NCBI GenBank assembly: GCA_003439945.1
Contig: QVRM01002755.1
Span: 1,443,001-1,507,000, forward strand
DNA length: 64,000 nt
Source of the DNA: Dermanyssus gallinae
Lineage: Eukaryota; Arthropoda; Arachnida; Mesostigmata; Dermanyssidae
Direction: 5' to 3'
The position numbers were made by a program, and so were the translations under genes. Numbering within the stretch: position 1 is the first letter of the stretch; every line of letters begins with the position of its first letter. Shown here one piece after another: positions 1-11,268 of this stretch. The notes beneath the pieces are model-generated. The model was given only the letters and a program-made list of their open reading frames with translations, did no database searches and was not told the origin of the DNA.

Positions 1-26
1 ATATATATATATATATATATATATAT
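1..26. repeat. (AT)n microsatellite, cut by window edge
   Basis: Uninterrupted AT dinucleotides from the first base; the array probably continues to the left of the window. Confidence 0.95.
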
Positions 27-1314
27 CGGAGTATGCACCTCTATTTGACTGTGTATCACGCTTAGCCTATTTTCTTCGGGCTGATGCACAATATTGCATC
101 GACTACCTAGTCCAAATATAGGTGTGTGTTTGTGAGTTGTGGCTAACACGAGTTGTGGGACGTGTCGTTGTCGGGTATCGTGCGAACAGCTGTTAAACGT
201 GTACATACTCGTTTGTGCGTAGAGAAGGGGAGGTCATCTTAAAGTATTGTTTGCGAGTCGCCAACAATCGTGTTACGCTCCCTGAAGGCATATTCGCTTC
301 GCATGCTTATTGAGAGATTCAAGATTTAATAAGACAGAAACGAAAAGCGCATACGTTAGCATGGCTTCATGTGAGTGAAGTGAAGCGAACGTAAAACCAA
401 CAAACTTCACCGCAGCGCCACAGACCACAGACGGCGACAATAACTTCTTTTACTGCATTTCAACATCGTCATTGATAGCACCATGTCGGTCGTGTAACAA
501 TGGCCTTTGACATGTATGAGGCGCAAACCTAAAAAAATAAATGGGTGCTCGTATATATATATATTGATTTTTTATTATTTTTCATACAAAATCAGGCTCT
601 ATTACACGATGGTATTTAGCTTGCTGAAAGTCATAGGAGAAGTGTATACCTTATTCGTCAAAAAACCACGGGAAAAGTATGGCGTCAAACTTGAAGACCT
701 AGAAAACCAAAGAATGGCTCTGTTACGCGAAATAACCCGTCCCGCATACGTCATCCTCAAAAACTTAATTGTCTTGCCGACTATGTGTGTTTTAGAACCA
801 TCTTGTTGAAATCAGAGTTTACTATCATAGATTCCGTCACAATGTAGTCAACAAATTAAAAATCACGCTGCGCTAATAGTTAAAATTTACAGTGGAGTGA
901 AAACAGATAGGGGCCAATTATTCCTTTGAACCAGAAACTGCACCAGAATGTCACATATGTTACATGTAACGGCATCTCGTGAATCACGTGAGGGCTCTCG
1001 GTTGTCCAAATGCGGTGGTTTTGTTTATTCACACTTCCATTTAGGCAAACATTAGCTTTGTCGGAAAAAATAATGTTCTTCACAAAAGCGGGATCACGCC
1101 GCATTATATGGAAAACCCAACTCGCAAAGTTTAGCCGCTTCCATGTTCCGTAGGCTTAAATTCTTGCCTCAGCTGCATGTTAGATACATCGCTAGATCAG
1201 TCCTCAATATACACCAGCTTGAGAAACGCTAAAAACGCAATTGTCAAATTGATTGGGCCAAATCGAATATTTCAGACATTGTTCCACACTATCGGCCACA
1301 ACGGAGACATATTT
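27..1314. other. Non-coding stretch, no supported gene
   Basis: AT-rich sequence. The open frames here (for example 507-809 plus and 880-1104 minus) are about 100 codons or fewer, have no recognisable motif and no coding-like base use, so no gene is called. Confidence 0.6.
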
Positions 1315-1371
1315 AGCTGTCTCCGTTATGGGAGACAGCTTACATAGCAGACGTACTGAGTCTGCTATGTA
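1315..1371. other. Two adjacent perfect hairpins
   Basis: Arms 1315-1324 and 1331-1340 (10 bp, 6-nt loop) are followed directly by arms 1341-1352 and 1360-1371 (12 bp, 7-nt loop). Both are perfect. No gene lies next to them, so a terminator role is not suggested. Confidence 0.8.
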
Positions 1372-1431
1372 AAACTTTTGAGCAAGTTCACGAATGGTTA
1401 TTTCACAAGGGTTATTATGTCGACCGTAAAT

Positions 1432-1469
<38 letters not shown>
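1432..1469. repeat. Compound (TC)n-(TA)n microsatellite
   Basis: A TC run changes directly into a TA run. Confidence 0.95.
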
Positions 1470-1639
1470 ATAAACATTTGCTTGATTTTACTTATCGGTC
1501 CTTGCTTATTGATCCTAATTAGTTTGAACTTTAATGTAATTAGTCATGACAGTAGTCCCTACGCGCCACCTGAGTCATAAAGCTTTATTGCACCGCGTTA
1601 TACGCAAAAGAATCCTCCGGCAGAAGCTGGTGGAAGTAA

Positions 1640-1735
1640 ATACATCCGAATTACTAAACGTGGTGGAGAGACAAAGCTTCAGTCTCCCGCGAAAATGCAT
1701 CTTTATGAATAAAGTAGCGCAGGTGCATTTAGACG
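1640..1735 (+). repeat. Dispersed repeat shared with 3345-3430
   Basis: About 90 bp around the block acaaagcttcagtctc and the following tttatgaat are shared, with scattered substitutions, with 3345-3430. The second copy lies just downstream of a decayed LINE family A reverse transcriptase, so this may be a LINE 3' UTR left by a 5'-truncated insertion. That origin is inference; the similarity is seen directly. Confidence 0.5.
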
Positions 1736-2189
1736 CTAGCGCCTTTTCACATGGTGCGACCTCTCCAGAACGGCTTCGCTTACATGATCGGCATGGCATG
1801 TATAGAAGATGTATACAATTATTGAAATATGAGAATTGTTTTTTTATTTCTTTTTATAATAAGTATATATTCAAATTAAATTAAAAAGTATTTTAATTAA
1901 ATTAAATAGCGTATTATTTACATTTAAAAAAAACATGGACTATTTAAATAAATTAACAGTTTAAATAAGAGTTTTAATGTGTATTTGTGCAGAAAGTAGT
2001 TTATGCGCTTAGGATTATCATCCCTCTAAAGTCTTAGGTAGTTTAGACATTGCTAGCCTACGCAGTGCCGTACCGCCAGCGAACCGACAAGAGTGACTTC
2101 ACCTTCGACGGTGTTTTTAGACAATATTGTGCTAGATCTATCGTAGAGTAATACGAAGAGCGCCCGGTGCGATCGTGCACTTTATATCA

Positions 2190-3260
2190 GGAGAAGTTTT
2201 CTGTTCGCCGTGTTTGTGGACTTCAGGCCGGCTTTCAATACGGCCTCGCAAACGATCATCCTCGACAAGCTTGCACGCTCTGGAGTCCCACCGTGCTAGA
2301 ACTTCTAAGAAGCATTTTGCAAGAGGGACTTTTAATAATAGACGATGGGTTTGCTGAGCACGCGCCGATCACTCAGACCACCGGTGTTGCTTGGGGTGAT
2401 AACTTGAGTCCTCTGTTGTGCTCAATGTTGGTAAGCGATCTCCCAGCAGAAATGCATAGTCGGCAGTCACAAATAGAAACGTTTATGTATGCCAATGATT
2501 AAGTATTATTCTTCCGAAGTCGCTTTTACTTGCATCAGTCGCTTGTAACTCAACAGCACTATGTAAACCGGAACAAACTGGAGATTAATGCGAGCAAGAC
2601 TAAAGCGATGAAATTCCGACGAGGATGAAAACTAGCTAAAAGCGACGAGTTCCGACTGGATTCAGGAATAATCGAAATCGTTCCCTACTTTCCCTGGGGG
2701 TCGTATTTAAGTTACATGGCACAAGTTTCTCCAGGAATGTTGAAGAATAAAAGGCTTACAATCCTTTCACAGTGTCAAGAATCCATACAGGCTATCGATG
2801 GAGGTTGCTATTAGCTTGTTTAACCTGAAGATTGCACCAACCATATCCTACGGGGTTTAGGTGATTTGGCCTTATTTCTTGAGATCGAACTTAAGGACGT
2901 TTGATCAACTTAAAGCCAGTTTCTTAAAGAGAGCATTGAACGTCCACCGCACTAGCCTGGATATGCTAGTGCACTTACTGGCATCGTCGAGGACTTGCAG
3001 AGGATGTACAACCTACCGAAGACGATGGTTTTTAGAGAACACGTCTTGCATTAAGAAAGTAAAATGGCCCACATCGACCCGCTGTTCTATTTAACGAAAG
3101 CAATGACGTCGGATTCGTGAAGAGCCTGCAATTATGAGAACCGGCATCGGGTCACCAGATTTGCAGTCCACGGCTTCCACCTGAAGATTTGTGTGCGCGA
3201 GAAGTTACATGAGATCATGCCGGTGTATAGTAGGTCTTGTACCGCCCTGTATATTATATC
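2190..3260 (+). pseudogene. Decayed LINE family A reverse transcriptase
   Basis: Remnant of the second ORF of LINE family A, the family whose best copy is at 43048-46176. RT motif A reads VFVDFRPAFNTA near 2205. Motif B (TGVAWGDNLSPLLCSML) is near 2380-2430. The catalytic YADD box near 2487 has become YAND and is followed by a stop. The thumb region (INASKTKAMKFRRG) is near 2583-2627, the TFDQLKASFLKRAL block near 2897, and a VHGFH match to the C-terminal Cys/His module near 3168. Frames shift repeatedly and stops are frequent. The endonuclease is absent, so the copy is 5'-truncated or deleted. It cannot encode an enzyme. The family call rests on collinear matches to the better copy. Confidence 0.8.
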
Positions 3261-3344
3261 ATTTGCAACGTTTTATCGGTGCTATGCAACATTGAACAGT
3301 ATTAAGACAGATTGTCATCTTTCGGTTATGAACGGTGAAGTATA

Positions 3345-3430
3345 AGAAGACTACTAACGTTGTTTTAAGAAACAAAGCTTCAGTCTCTCCCTTTAAAAAT
3401 GCTTTCTTTATGAATTAAATAGCCATTTTT
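3345..3430 (+). repeat. Dispersed repeat, second copy of 1640-1735
   Basis: Same 90-bp block as at 1640-1735, placed about 90 bp after the end of the decayed family A coding remnant; possibly its 3' UTR. Confidence 0.45.
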
Positions 3431-3539
3431 AACTTTCAATGTGCGATCAGAGCTAATGATGCAATGCGTTTACGGTTATATCACTTTGGTTATGTTAGCA
3501 AATTGCATGTAAACAATTGTCTTCGCGTGAACGTTGTGA

Positions 3540-3760
3540 TCACCTGTTCTTTAACCCAGGATTAGCCCAGTTAAGCAATGTGCTCAGAGTAGATGCTGCG
3601 TTTCTTGTTGAATGTCGAGCGACAGCTCTGACGCAAGAGTTCCAATGCTCCGAGGTAAGTCTTCTACCCACGCGCTGAATCAGCTTAAGTTTGAGAGAGC
3701 CTGGTTTTCCTATTGTCTCGAAAGCTAACGGATAAAACTGGTGCGTAACCAACGCTAAAG
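3540..3760 (-). pseudogene. RLE-type LINE (family B) C-terminal fragment
   Basis: A 70-codon open frame whose translation runs parallel to the C-terminus of the RLE-type LINE tail at 8218-8463. Shared landmarks are FYPLAFETIGKPG against FSPVAFETLGPPG, an R-x(2)-RNAAS motif against RGNAIS, and the ending NWANPGL against KWCRPGL. It is divergent and lacks everything upstream, including the CCHC and PD...D parts. Confidence 0.65.
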
Positions 3761-4367
3761 TATTTTTTACATTTATTAGATTCTGCTAATCTAGAAGTAT
3801 AACCTGTTCGGTTCACACCTGCTTCGATCATCGAAGGGACTGATGGGTCGGATTATACAGACAACATTCATGAAAAGGCCCTGCATAAAATGTGATATTG
3901 ACGTTTTTAACCTTTCGCCGCTACGAACTTTATTTAAATTATTTAGCTCAAATCGCATTGACCGTTTTTTTTATGCACAAACGAACAATCCTAGAAGTCA
4001 AATAATGCGCGTATCCAAATGTATTGCCAAACACGCTGACTACCTGAAGCAGTTTCGGGAAGACGTCCGAGATATCTTCTTGTGTGTGTTTAACACGACA
4101 CTGTCGCCAACAGCTCGTTATAACCGACTCTACCAATTGCTGCAGCCGGCTGGGAATTAAACTGATACGCCTTTGCCATTGCATTGCGTGCACCCTTCCA
4201 GCTACAAAACAGAAGATCTCATTCAAGACTTCGTTCCAAATACGGCGGATTAAATAATCACGGTAGGACGCTCTCCAGAGTGTGTGTGTGACCCCCCGGA
4301 AACGCATCTTGAATAAATACTTCAGAGGGCCAGAGAATATATTTTGCCGGATTTCTGCCTATATATA
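3761..4367. other. Non-coding stretch before mariner
   Basis: A 105-codon open frame (3843-4160 plus) and a 119-codon frame (3948-4307 minus) overlap on opposite strands. Neither shows a recognisable domain, so neither is called as a gene. Confidence 0.5.
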
Positions 4368-4369
4368 TA

Positions 4370-5561
4370 CAGGTAGTTCAATAAGTTCTTAGAATGAGCT
4401 TTTTAGAATTCGATTCTTTTTAGAATTCGAATTTTGGCGCGCTTCCACCGCTATTAGGAACTGCAACTTTTCGTCTGCTAGCACTCAAAATATTATGGTG
4501 ATTGGGTTGGACTGGGGGGGAAACTGAGTTAGACGAGGTGTACGGTGACTCTGCGCCATGTTTTGCCACTGTTTCCAACTGGATTAATGTGTTAAAAAGA
4601 GGTCGCAGGAGCACCGAGAATGAACTACGTCCAGGAGGCCAAAAACGGCAACTGATGAGGAAAACATAGAGAAAGTGCGAAACATCGTTGGCACAGATAA
4701 GCGAATGAACATTAAGGAGATAGCGGAGGCAATAGGAATTAGTTTAGGTAGTGTGCATTTTATCCTATACGAAAACTTGAAGATGAAAGAGCTCAGAGAA
4801 AAATGGCTGCCGCATTTGCTCAACCAAGGCCAAAAAACGCGCCTGTTTTCGCTTCACAGCGAAATTTGGCCAAGATGTCGAACAATCCGCCGGATTTTTG
4901 GCGCAGATTCATGACCGTCGATGAAAGCTGGGTCCATCACTACACTCCCGAGACCCAAGAAGCATCTTGCTAATGGTGTGCACCTGATGAAGGACCTCCG
5001 AAGAGGGTGCGGACAACGGCATTGACCGGAAAGGTGATGGCTACAGTTTTTTAAGACCAACGTAGAATAATGCTGGTCGACTACCTTGAGAGCGGTAAAA
5101 CAATCACAGGAGAATATTATGCAAGACTGTTGGACTGCCTTTAGCAAGAACTCATCGTGAAACGGCCCGCTTTGCAGAAGAAGGTTGTCCTGTTTCACCA
5201 GGACAATGCTCCTGCACACAAGTCGCGGCAGGCATCGGCAAAACTGGCCCAACTGAGGTTCGAACTTATTGAACAACCTTCCTATTCTCCAGACCTGGCC
5301 CCCTCTGATTATTTCCTCTTCCAACATTTGAAGAATAGTCTCGGTGAAAAGCGTTTTTCCAGCAATGAAGAGGTTAAGGCTGCTGTCAATGCCTATTTTC
5401 AGTCTAAAGACGCGGAATTCTACTTAAGAGGTATAAAAGCTCTATAATCTTGGTGGGAAAAGTGTATTGAGCATCTCGGGGAGTATATCGAATAAGATAA
5501 ATTTAAAAACATGATTTGGAAAATTCTTGGTTTTCATTCTAAGAACTTATTGAACTACCTG
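4370..5561 (+). mobile_element. Complete mariner element, 1192 bp, with both ITRs
   Basis: The element starts with caggtagttcaataagttc at 4370 and ends with the exact reverse complement at 5540-5561, giving 22-bp perfect terminal inverted repeats. Both ends are bordered by TA (4368-4369 and 5562-5563), the standard mariner target duplication. The left TA is the end of a short (TA)n run. The length is close to the usual 1.2-1.3 kb of mariner elements. It encloses a broken transposase gene. The right flank (5575 on) is the 3' end of a family A LINE lying in reverse. Confidence 0.95.
4525..5508 (+). pseudogene. Mariner transposase pseudogene
   Basis: Broken transposase of the mariner D34D group (cut-and-paste transposition at TA). 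The N-terminal DNA-binding part shows VYGDSAPCFATVSNWI near 4530 and a helix-turn-helix-like segment (IKEIAEAIGISLGSVHFIL) at 4711-4770. The catalytic part keeps TVDESWVHHY near 4915, the second aspartate in FHQDNAPAHKS near 5190, and the third in YSPDLAPSDYF near 5285, with 34 residues between the last two aspartates. It ends GEYIE near 5480. In-frame stops interrupt it near 4970, 5052, 5142 and 5445, and there is a frameshift around 4850-4915, so it is inactive although the ITRs are intact. It could only be mobilised by a transposase made elsewhere. Confidence 0.92.
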
Positions 5562-5574
5562 TATATGGTTTATT

Positions 5575-6313
5575 TCGCAATAACATTGCATTTCAAGATG
5601 GTACATAATTTCAATACAATTCATTTCTTTTATACAATTTAAACACTTCAGCGACCGTCCCACCCGGCGAAAAAGTGCAAAGACCGCCGATGCTTCTGGC
5701 AGCTCGCTGCGTGGTATTTAGCGCATATCTGCGAGCAGAACCGGCAACGACATTGATCGTCAACTTGGTGAAATCCTTGGGTCGAACATACCAAGTGATG
5801 ATAGCCATGCACAATGTATCTTGTGTACACGTGCCGGCTAGTGCATGCCATTCCATCCCAAAGCTCCCTGGCGAGGTACACATCCAATTGTGCTACCTCT
5901 GCCGAGGCCTCGGTCACTTTTCCCTGCCACTCCAACAAAAATTGCTGAAGTGGTCCAGTAATAGGTGACCTAAGCCTGACTCTGATTGTTTCCACTGCCG
6001 GCCCGCAACCCGCTAGCAGGTACACGAAGCGGCTTTTTGCCGTCCGGGGTAAGCAAAGGACCCGCTTCATATATATTGTGAAGCATCTTTCTAGCTGCGC
6101 AAAATTTGCCGCTGAAAGATGGCCCCACACCCTGCCAAGGCTGTAGCTCAACATTGGCACAATCTTAAGCTCATAAAGACGCACGGCCGCACTCAAAGAC
6201 AGTCGTCGGGGGTCTCTCACCTCTGTGTGAATAGAGGTAATAGCCGCTCGATACCTGTCGCCGATGTGCTGGGTAAAGGTATTTCTGCCTATATAAAACT
6301 GCCAGAGTGGCAC
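5575..6313 (-). pseudogene. LINE family A 3' end (divergent subfamily)
   Basis: An unbroken frame of 221 codons on the minus strand (6313 to 5648) is collinear with the last third of ORF2 in the 43-46 kb element. Matches are ELKIVPMLSYSLGRVWGHL, FAQLERCFTIYMKRVLCL, SRFVYLLAGC and SRHVYTRYIVHGYHHLVC, followed by the terminal Cys/His module (CRCRFCSQICAKYHA). It lacks RT motifs A to C, so it is a 5'-truncated insertion, and it is protein-divergent from the 43-46 kb copy. The 3' UTR runs down to about 5575, just before the mariner insertion. Confidence 0.85.
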
Positions 6314-7581
6314 AAATCCTTGTTACAGCGTACAGTAAGCAGTCACAGAAAGCACGTCATCGAAGTGTGTGATATTTTTGTGCTGCTATTGTGTCACGTA
6401 TACACTCCTGAAGTATTCGAATACACAGTCACGGAATCGAATTTGCGATCGAGTAGATTACAGCTCAGGGGAATATTGCGCACTAGCTACCCGAAAACCG
6501 CGCCGCCGTTTCAGTAGTTGAAAAGCACTGATTACTCAAGAGCGATGCAAAGTCTCGATCTCTGCGGCGACACGTTACACACGTGTACCAAAGATATTTC
6601 AAAGGATGTTATGATGCCGACAAGGCACGAATAAACGCCGTAAAGACAAATACGCGTGCGAGTCAAGCTGTAGAGTACATATGCGTTTGGGTTGAAACTA
6701 TGGGCGTCTTCGGATGACCTGGACTAATACGCCGCAGAAGCGCTGGTTGCATCGCCACGCGAGCTCTAATGATAGCTGAAGGGCTACGGTCGTCACATAA
6801 CCCCTACACATGGGAGCTCTACAAGCTTGCGCGTTGACAGACACGTAAACCTACAGGCTGTCGTTAATACCCTTCCCCACACGAATGGCAAAGCCCAGGA
6901 ATGGGACGGTACGGTTAGAGGCACCCTGCTATCCCAACGTCCGGCCCAGGGCCATTAGGGCGGGCTACGTCATAACTAAAACAAAGCAAGGCTAACTAGA
7001 AAAAGCTACGCCCGGCTTTACGCCTGCTTCGACTTGTTGGCATTTGAAATCTTGGTGTTTGATTTATATCAGAGGAGTCTGCTCAATAAATTGCACAGAA
7101 AAGCCAAAGGCTCCTTATGAGGAAGCAAATGCATTTATTGTCCTATGCGTTGACATAAATACCGAATAATGTTATTCTAAACCCATTTCCCTACTTGGCA
7201 ATCTGAGAATGTGACAGCAAAAGTGTTCTACAAAAAAATATTTCGTCAGGCGGTTTAGCCGTGAGTATATATATATATATATATATATAGCGTTAGGTCG
7301 GATCATCTAAAGATAATGTATTAAGCAGAGACGCGGCGTTAATGATCGAGGCATTCATTACACCTTACAAAAAGTGCGCGTTCGTTTAGGCGACTTTAAT
7401 ATATGATCCAACTGCATATAATTAGGAGGAACACAAAAACGCGGTAATGTAACTTTATACGAATATTAAATGCGCGCGGTGATTTCATGCGACGTCTGAT
7501 AAGGCTCTAAACGTGATGGCGTGACAGCCCTGTAGAGGCTGGTACAGCGTTTCCCACACCCTCTTCTGCCATCGTTAAAAG

Positions 7582-7619
<38 letters not shown>

Positions 7620-7913
7620 CCAAGCAATTTAATTTTGTCTTGCTCAATGAAGAAAACAAGAACATTATATAGCAAATGCATTTGACAAATATAATTATGG
7701 GAGTCCCTTGAAAACTCTTTTAAAAAAGAAACAAGTCTCTTGAAGGTTTTAAGACCAGTTTAGATTCAAATAGATAAAAACGTTTAGACACCGCTGTATT
7801 AAGTGCGCGGAACTTCAAATACCAGCCATGAAATAAACGCGAGTTATTTACAGACTGAACGTTCTCTACTAACAGAACCGTTTACGCTAATGCAACTATT
7901 CGTTTTTGGATAG
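6314..7913. other. Non-coding stretch with two (AT)n arrays
   Basis: No recognisable coding sequence. It contains (AT)n arrays at 7266-7289 and 7584-7615. The open frame at 6119-6517 plus is mostly the shadow of the LINE fragment on the other strand. Confidence 0.6.
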
Positions 7914-8059
7914 TTGAGTTACCTAAGGAGAAAGATGGATTACCTCTATGACTGGAAGCAGATGAAGGCTTGCAGGTCACTACAGGGGCGCAGGAGCTTT
8001 CTAGAGCCAACCATCGTAAGAAATATACTCAATAAGGGTTATTCCTTATTGTGGTGGCG

Positions 8060-8463
8060 TGGTGTGTTTTCTGCTTTAGGAGAGAAGTTAACTCTCATCC
8101 CCTTTGAACAAGGTCGGACCCTCATATGGGACGCCAACGTAACCGACTCACTTCCTCCCTCAATGGTCGGTTTCGGTTTACGTAAAGCTGGTCACGCCGC
8201 GACCCAAGCAGAACAAGATGAACAAATACGCCGAACTGACAAGAGCCCATAACTTCAGCCCAGTGGCTTTCGAGACCTTGGGACCACCGGGCCCTTTAAC
8301 GGAAAGACTATTTACTAAATTGGGCGAACGTTCAAAAATAACTACTGGGGACAAGAGAGCTGCACAATTCTTACGCCAGAGACTTTCCATTGACGTCCAG
8401 CGGGGCAATGCGATCTCAATTTTGGGATCGCTTGCTAAATGGTGCAGACCAGGACTGTTCTAG
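8060..8463 (+). pseudogene. RLE-type LINE (family B) C-terminus, interrupted
   Basis: C-terminal coding part of an RLE-type LINE. The endonuclease-like core is seen as GRTLIWDANVTDS near 8115-8150, followed by the AE...KYAEL helix, FSPVAFETLG (8255-8282) and RLSIDVQRGNAISILGS (8380-8430). The stop is TAG at 8461-8463. A frameshift lies near 8215, between the frames starting upstream and at 8218. The upstream CCHC is lost or unrecognisable. The R1-clade LINE inserted across the stop codon: the 15-bp duplicated target contains the TAG. The rest of the 3' UTR resumes at 10873. This copy is more divergent than those at 11 and 19-20 kb and lies in the opposite orientation. Confidence 0.75.
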
Positions 8464-8466
8464 GCT
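8452..8466 (+). repeat. Left target-site duplication of R1-clade LINE
   Basis: GGACTGTTCTAGGCT here is repeated exactly at 10858-10872, flanking the R1-clade element. Confidence 0.88.
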
Positions 8467-10694
8467 TGCAAAAAATTCTGCAAGAGGTCTGTAGCGAGCC
8501 GTTCAAAGACCGCGGACACTCTATGCGCTACCGGTTTGTCTTACCAAAATACTGGTGGAACGAGGAAATTGCGTTGGCCCGTAGACGCTGCATCTGGGCC
8601 AGAAGAAAAGCCACCAGGGCATGGCGCAGCAACATAGATGAGGCTTGTGTCGTACACCTTTATTGTGATTTTAAGCGCCTCAGGGCTTGTCTACGCAAAG
8701 CTATAGCGGAGAGCAAATATCGCTGCTGGAGGGAGTTCCTATCAGAGCTAGAGGAGGACCCATGGGGCCGGCCCTACAAGCTGATACGTGGCGTACCAGG
8801 AATCAGAAAAAAAGGCAAATCTTTCCCCTGATGAACGTGTCCGAGTAATTAACAAGCTTTTCCCTCAACATCCTCCATTCGACCGGTGATTGTATGAAGT
8901 AGTAACGGCCGAGGATTACATCCCAGAGGTAACCCCGGCAGAGGTACTCGCTGCGGGGAAAAGATTGAAGGCCGATAAGGCACCAGGCCCAGATGGCATT
9001 CCGGTCTCGGCCACGAAAGTACTCTTTAACTAATTTCCTGACGTAGTGGCCACTGTAGCCACCTAAATACTCCGCAGCGGCTCCTTCCCCATGGCCTGGA
9101 AGAAAGCGTATCTGGTACTCATCCCGAAAGGGATTAATTCCTATAGGCCAATCTGCCTGGTTAGCACGCTAGCCAAAGGCATAGAATCAATATTAGAGTC
9201 CCGCGTGCGGTGCTTTGCAGAAGAGCACAGCCTCCTCTCGCCAACACAATACGGATTCCGGAAGGGCCGATCAGTCCTATCAGCGATAGAGGAGGTGGTT
9301 ACTAAGGCGGAAGCCCTGCGCCAGTCCCCGCCTTGTACTAGAGGCTTGCTACTGGTTGTTTTGCCGGACGTTAAAAACGCATTCAACAGCCTGCCCTGGA
9401 AGGTAATCTTGGACACACTACTCAAGAAGGGAGTCCCGCCCTACCTGCGCCGAGCAATCTTGTCCTACCTTAGCGAGAGGCGCATAGTCAGTGAGAGTTT
9501 CGAGTTCGACATGACGGCCGGGGTTCCCCAGGGCTCGATCCTAGGACCCCTTCTATGGAACCTGGCGTACAACGACGTCTTATGTTTAGACGACCTTCCA
9601 GAAGGCACTGAACTGCTGGCATATGCGGACGACCTCGCAGTTGTGGTCCAGGCCCGCTCACCCCAGCAACTAGAACTGAGAGCCAATGACGCCCTGGCTG
9701 AGATCGCTGGCTGGATGAAGGGGGTTGGCCTGACACTGGCGCCGAATAGAAGCGAGGGCATCCTCCTAATCGGGCCAAGGAAGTGCACCTCCTTGAAACT
9801 TATCCTAGATGACCAGGAGATCAAGATTGTCAACACCGCCCGCAATCTTGGAATGCACCTAGACAGGGCACTACGGGGCACACCTCACATACGTCTTGTA
9901 GCAGAAAAGGTATCTAAGGTCTCACACAAGATAGCCCGGCTGATGCCGAACAACTATGGCCCACGGGAGTCAAGAAGACGCCTTATTATGTCGGTAGCTG
10001 AGTCCATAGTTTTATTTGCAGCTCCGGTGTTGCCGTCAACCACACTGTCTACAGCCAACAATAGGGCAACGCTACGCAAAGCCCAAAGAGTGGGTGATCT
10101 GCGTATCACGACGGCCTATAGAACAGTCAGCACAGCGGCCGTTCTTGTTCTGGCTAGCACAGTCCCCTGGGACCTGAAAGCAAATGAACGACGCCGCTTA
10201 TGGGAAGACCCGAAAAAGGAAAAGACGGAGGAAAGGAATATCACACTTGACATTTGGCAGGTTGAATGGGATTCCATTCAGGACGGAGCGCCCGGGTACC
10301 GGGTAAGGACTGTGATCCCGGATATCAGGGCCTGGATGTACCGGCCAGGTGGCGAGTTGACGTTCTACATCACTCAGGTCGTTACAGGACACGGTGATTT
10401 CCAGTTATACTTGTTCAGAATTGGGAAAACCACATCTCCTTTCTGCAAGTACTGCCAAAGCGAATCAGAGGATACGGCTGAACATACAATTTTGTGGTGC
10501 CCGGAATGGGCCGTCAGCGTGCGGGTCTACCTAGGGCTGAAGACGGCACCCTTAGAACGATCATACAGCTTATGATTAAGTCACGCGACGACTGTACTAG
10601 CATTGCAAGCATTATGGAAAACATCATGCGCGCCAAGGAGAAGAAAAACCGTTACTGCACAACATCATCCCACGGGGCATCCCGGGATAGCTAA
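8467..10694 (+). pseudogene. R1-clade reverse transcriptase pseudogene
   Basis: The upstream linker shows YWWNEEIALARRRC (8552-8593), the hallmark segment before the RT domain in R1-clade and jockey-like ORF2 proteins. KAPGPDGIP follows near 8980. From 9091 a 494-codon open frame holds most of the RT: RPICLVSTLAK, QYGFRKGRSVLSAIE, motif A with LPDVKNAFNSLPW, motif B GVPQGSILGPLLW and motif C LLAYADDLAVVV. The C-terminal zinc motif is CKYC-x9-H-x4-C (CKYCQSESEDTAEHTILWCPEW, about 10444-10510). Breaks are a frameshift near 8815, stops near 8887, 9031 and 9063, and a frameshift near 10550, after which NIMRAKEKKNR continues in another frame. The catalytic residues are intact, so the copy decayed rather recently. 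Confidence 0.92.
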
Positions 10695-10857
10695 ATGCTT
10701 AAACTACTCTCCCCCTTCGATCGTTTGAAGTTATGCTTATGCAGTTCCCGATCGATTGGGGGATTAGGACATGACTGGTTTTTAGTGGGTTGGAGCCCCA
10801 CACTACCGGCCCACACTTGCAGACGAGTTTCCTGCGGTGGTGTCCGCGTGTGCGTAG
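8467..10857 (+). mobile_element. 5'-truncated R1-clade LINE, 2391 bp
   Basis: Bounded by a perfect 15-bp direct repeat (8452-8466 and 10858-10872), as made by target-primed reverse transcription. It starts inside the region just upstream of the RT domain, so ORF1 and the endonuclease are missing. The 3' part after the coding sequence is about 160 bp and GC-rich. The insertion lies in the 3' end of a family B LINE, so family B was already here when it inserted. R1-clade elements (R1, TRAS, SART, Waldo) are typical of arthropods. This one is not in rDNA. Confidence 0.88.
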
Positions 10858-10872
10858 GGACTGTTCTAGGCT
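10858..10872 (+). repeat. Right target-site duplication of R1-clade LINE
   Basis: Exact 15-bp copy of 8452-8466. Confidence 0.88.
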
Positions 10873-10935
10873 GAAAGTTAACACGTTTACTAACACATGA
10901 TTGTAATATAAATTGATGAATAATAAATACATCGG
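10873..10935 (+). mobile_element. 3' UTR end of the interrupted family B LINE
   Basis: Continuation of the RLE-type LINE after the R1-clade insertion. It ends gaataataaat, comparable to the (TAA)n-tailed 3' ends of the other family B copies. The assignment follows from the target-site duplication. Confidence 0.55.
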
Positions 10936-11000
10936 TAACAAAATATAAAAAAATCAGATGACAATGATAAAAAAGGAAAAAATATTATTATTATTATATA

Positions 11001-11249
11001 TCATGTGACCATAATGCAATGGTCACCCCATCAGGTCTTTCTTCGCCAGCGGACATTAAACCCCTCGGTTCAAGTGTAGATGGTATACCGGCTTTCCTAA
11101 GAGACCTTATAATCACACTGTTTAGTTCAGCATGTCTGGACGATCTACCGGCGCTCTTCGGGCAACTCAGTGGGTCTCTCCACACAGTTTGCACTGAAAC
11201 GGCTCGCAGACGGGAGCGCCAATTCTAAGTGCTGACATCATGCGGAAAG
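11001..11249 (-). pseudogene. Family B LINE fragment, 3'-truncated
   Basis: Minus-strand fragment covering the CCHC to PD part (reads RSSRHAELNSVIIRSLRKAG and ERPDGVTIALWSH). Compared with the neighbour at 11269-11940 it is about 96 percent identical by eye, lacks 22 bp around 11169 (a frameshift in the zinc motif), and stops at the residue after WSH, where it meets an AT/ATT-rich junction. Its start (11249) is at the same element nucleotide as the start of the neighbouring copy. Confidence 0.85.
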
Positions 11250-11268
11250 AATTATTATTATTATTATT
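11250..11268. repeat. (ATT)n between two family B copies
   Basis: Short (TAA)n in the element's sense. It is both the 3' tail of the copy at 11269-11940 and the 5' flank of the copy at 11001-11249. Confidence 0.9.

Noticed and set aside
507..809. 100-codon ORF
   Set aside because: AT-rich, no motif, no start context or splice evidence; likely chance.
8439..8466. Fusion protein joining the RLE tail and the R1-clade ORF
   Set aside because: The open frame across the junction is accidental; the 15-bp target duplication shows two separate elements.
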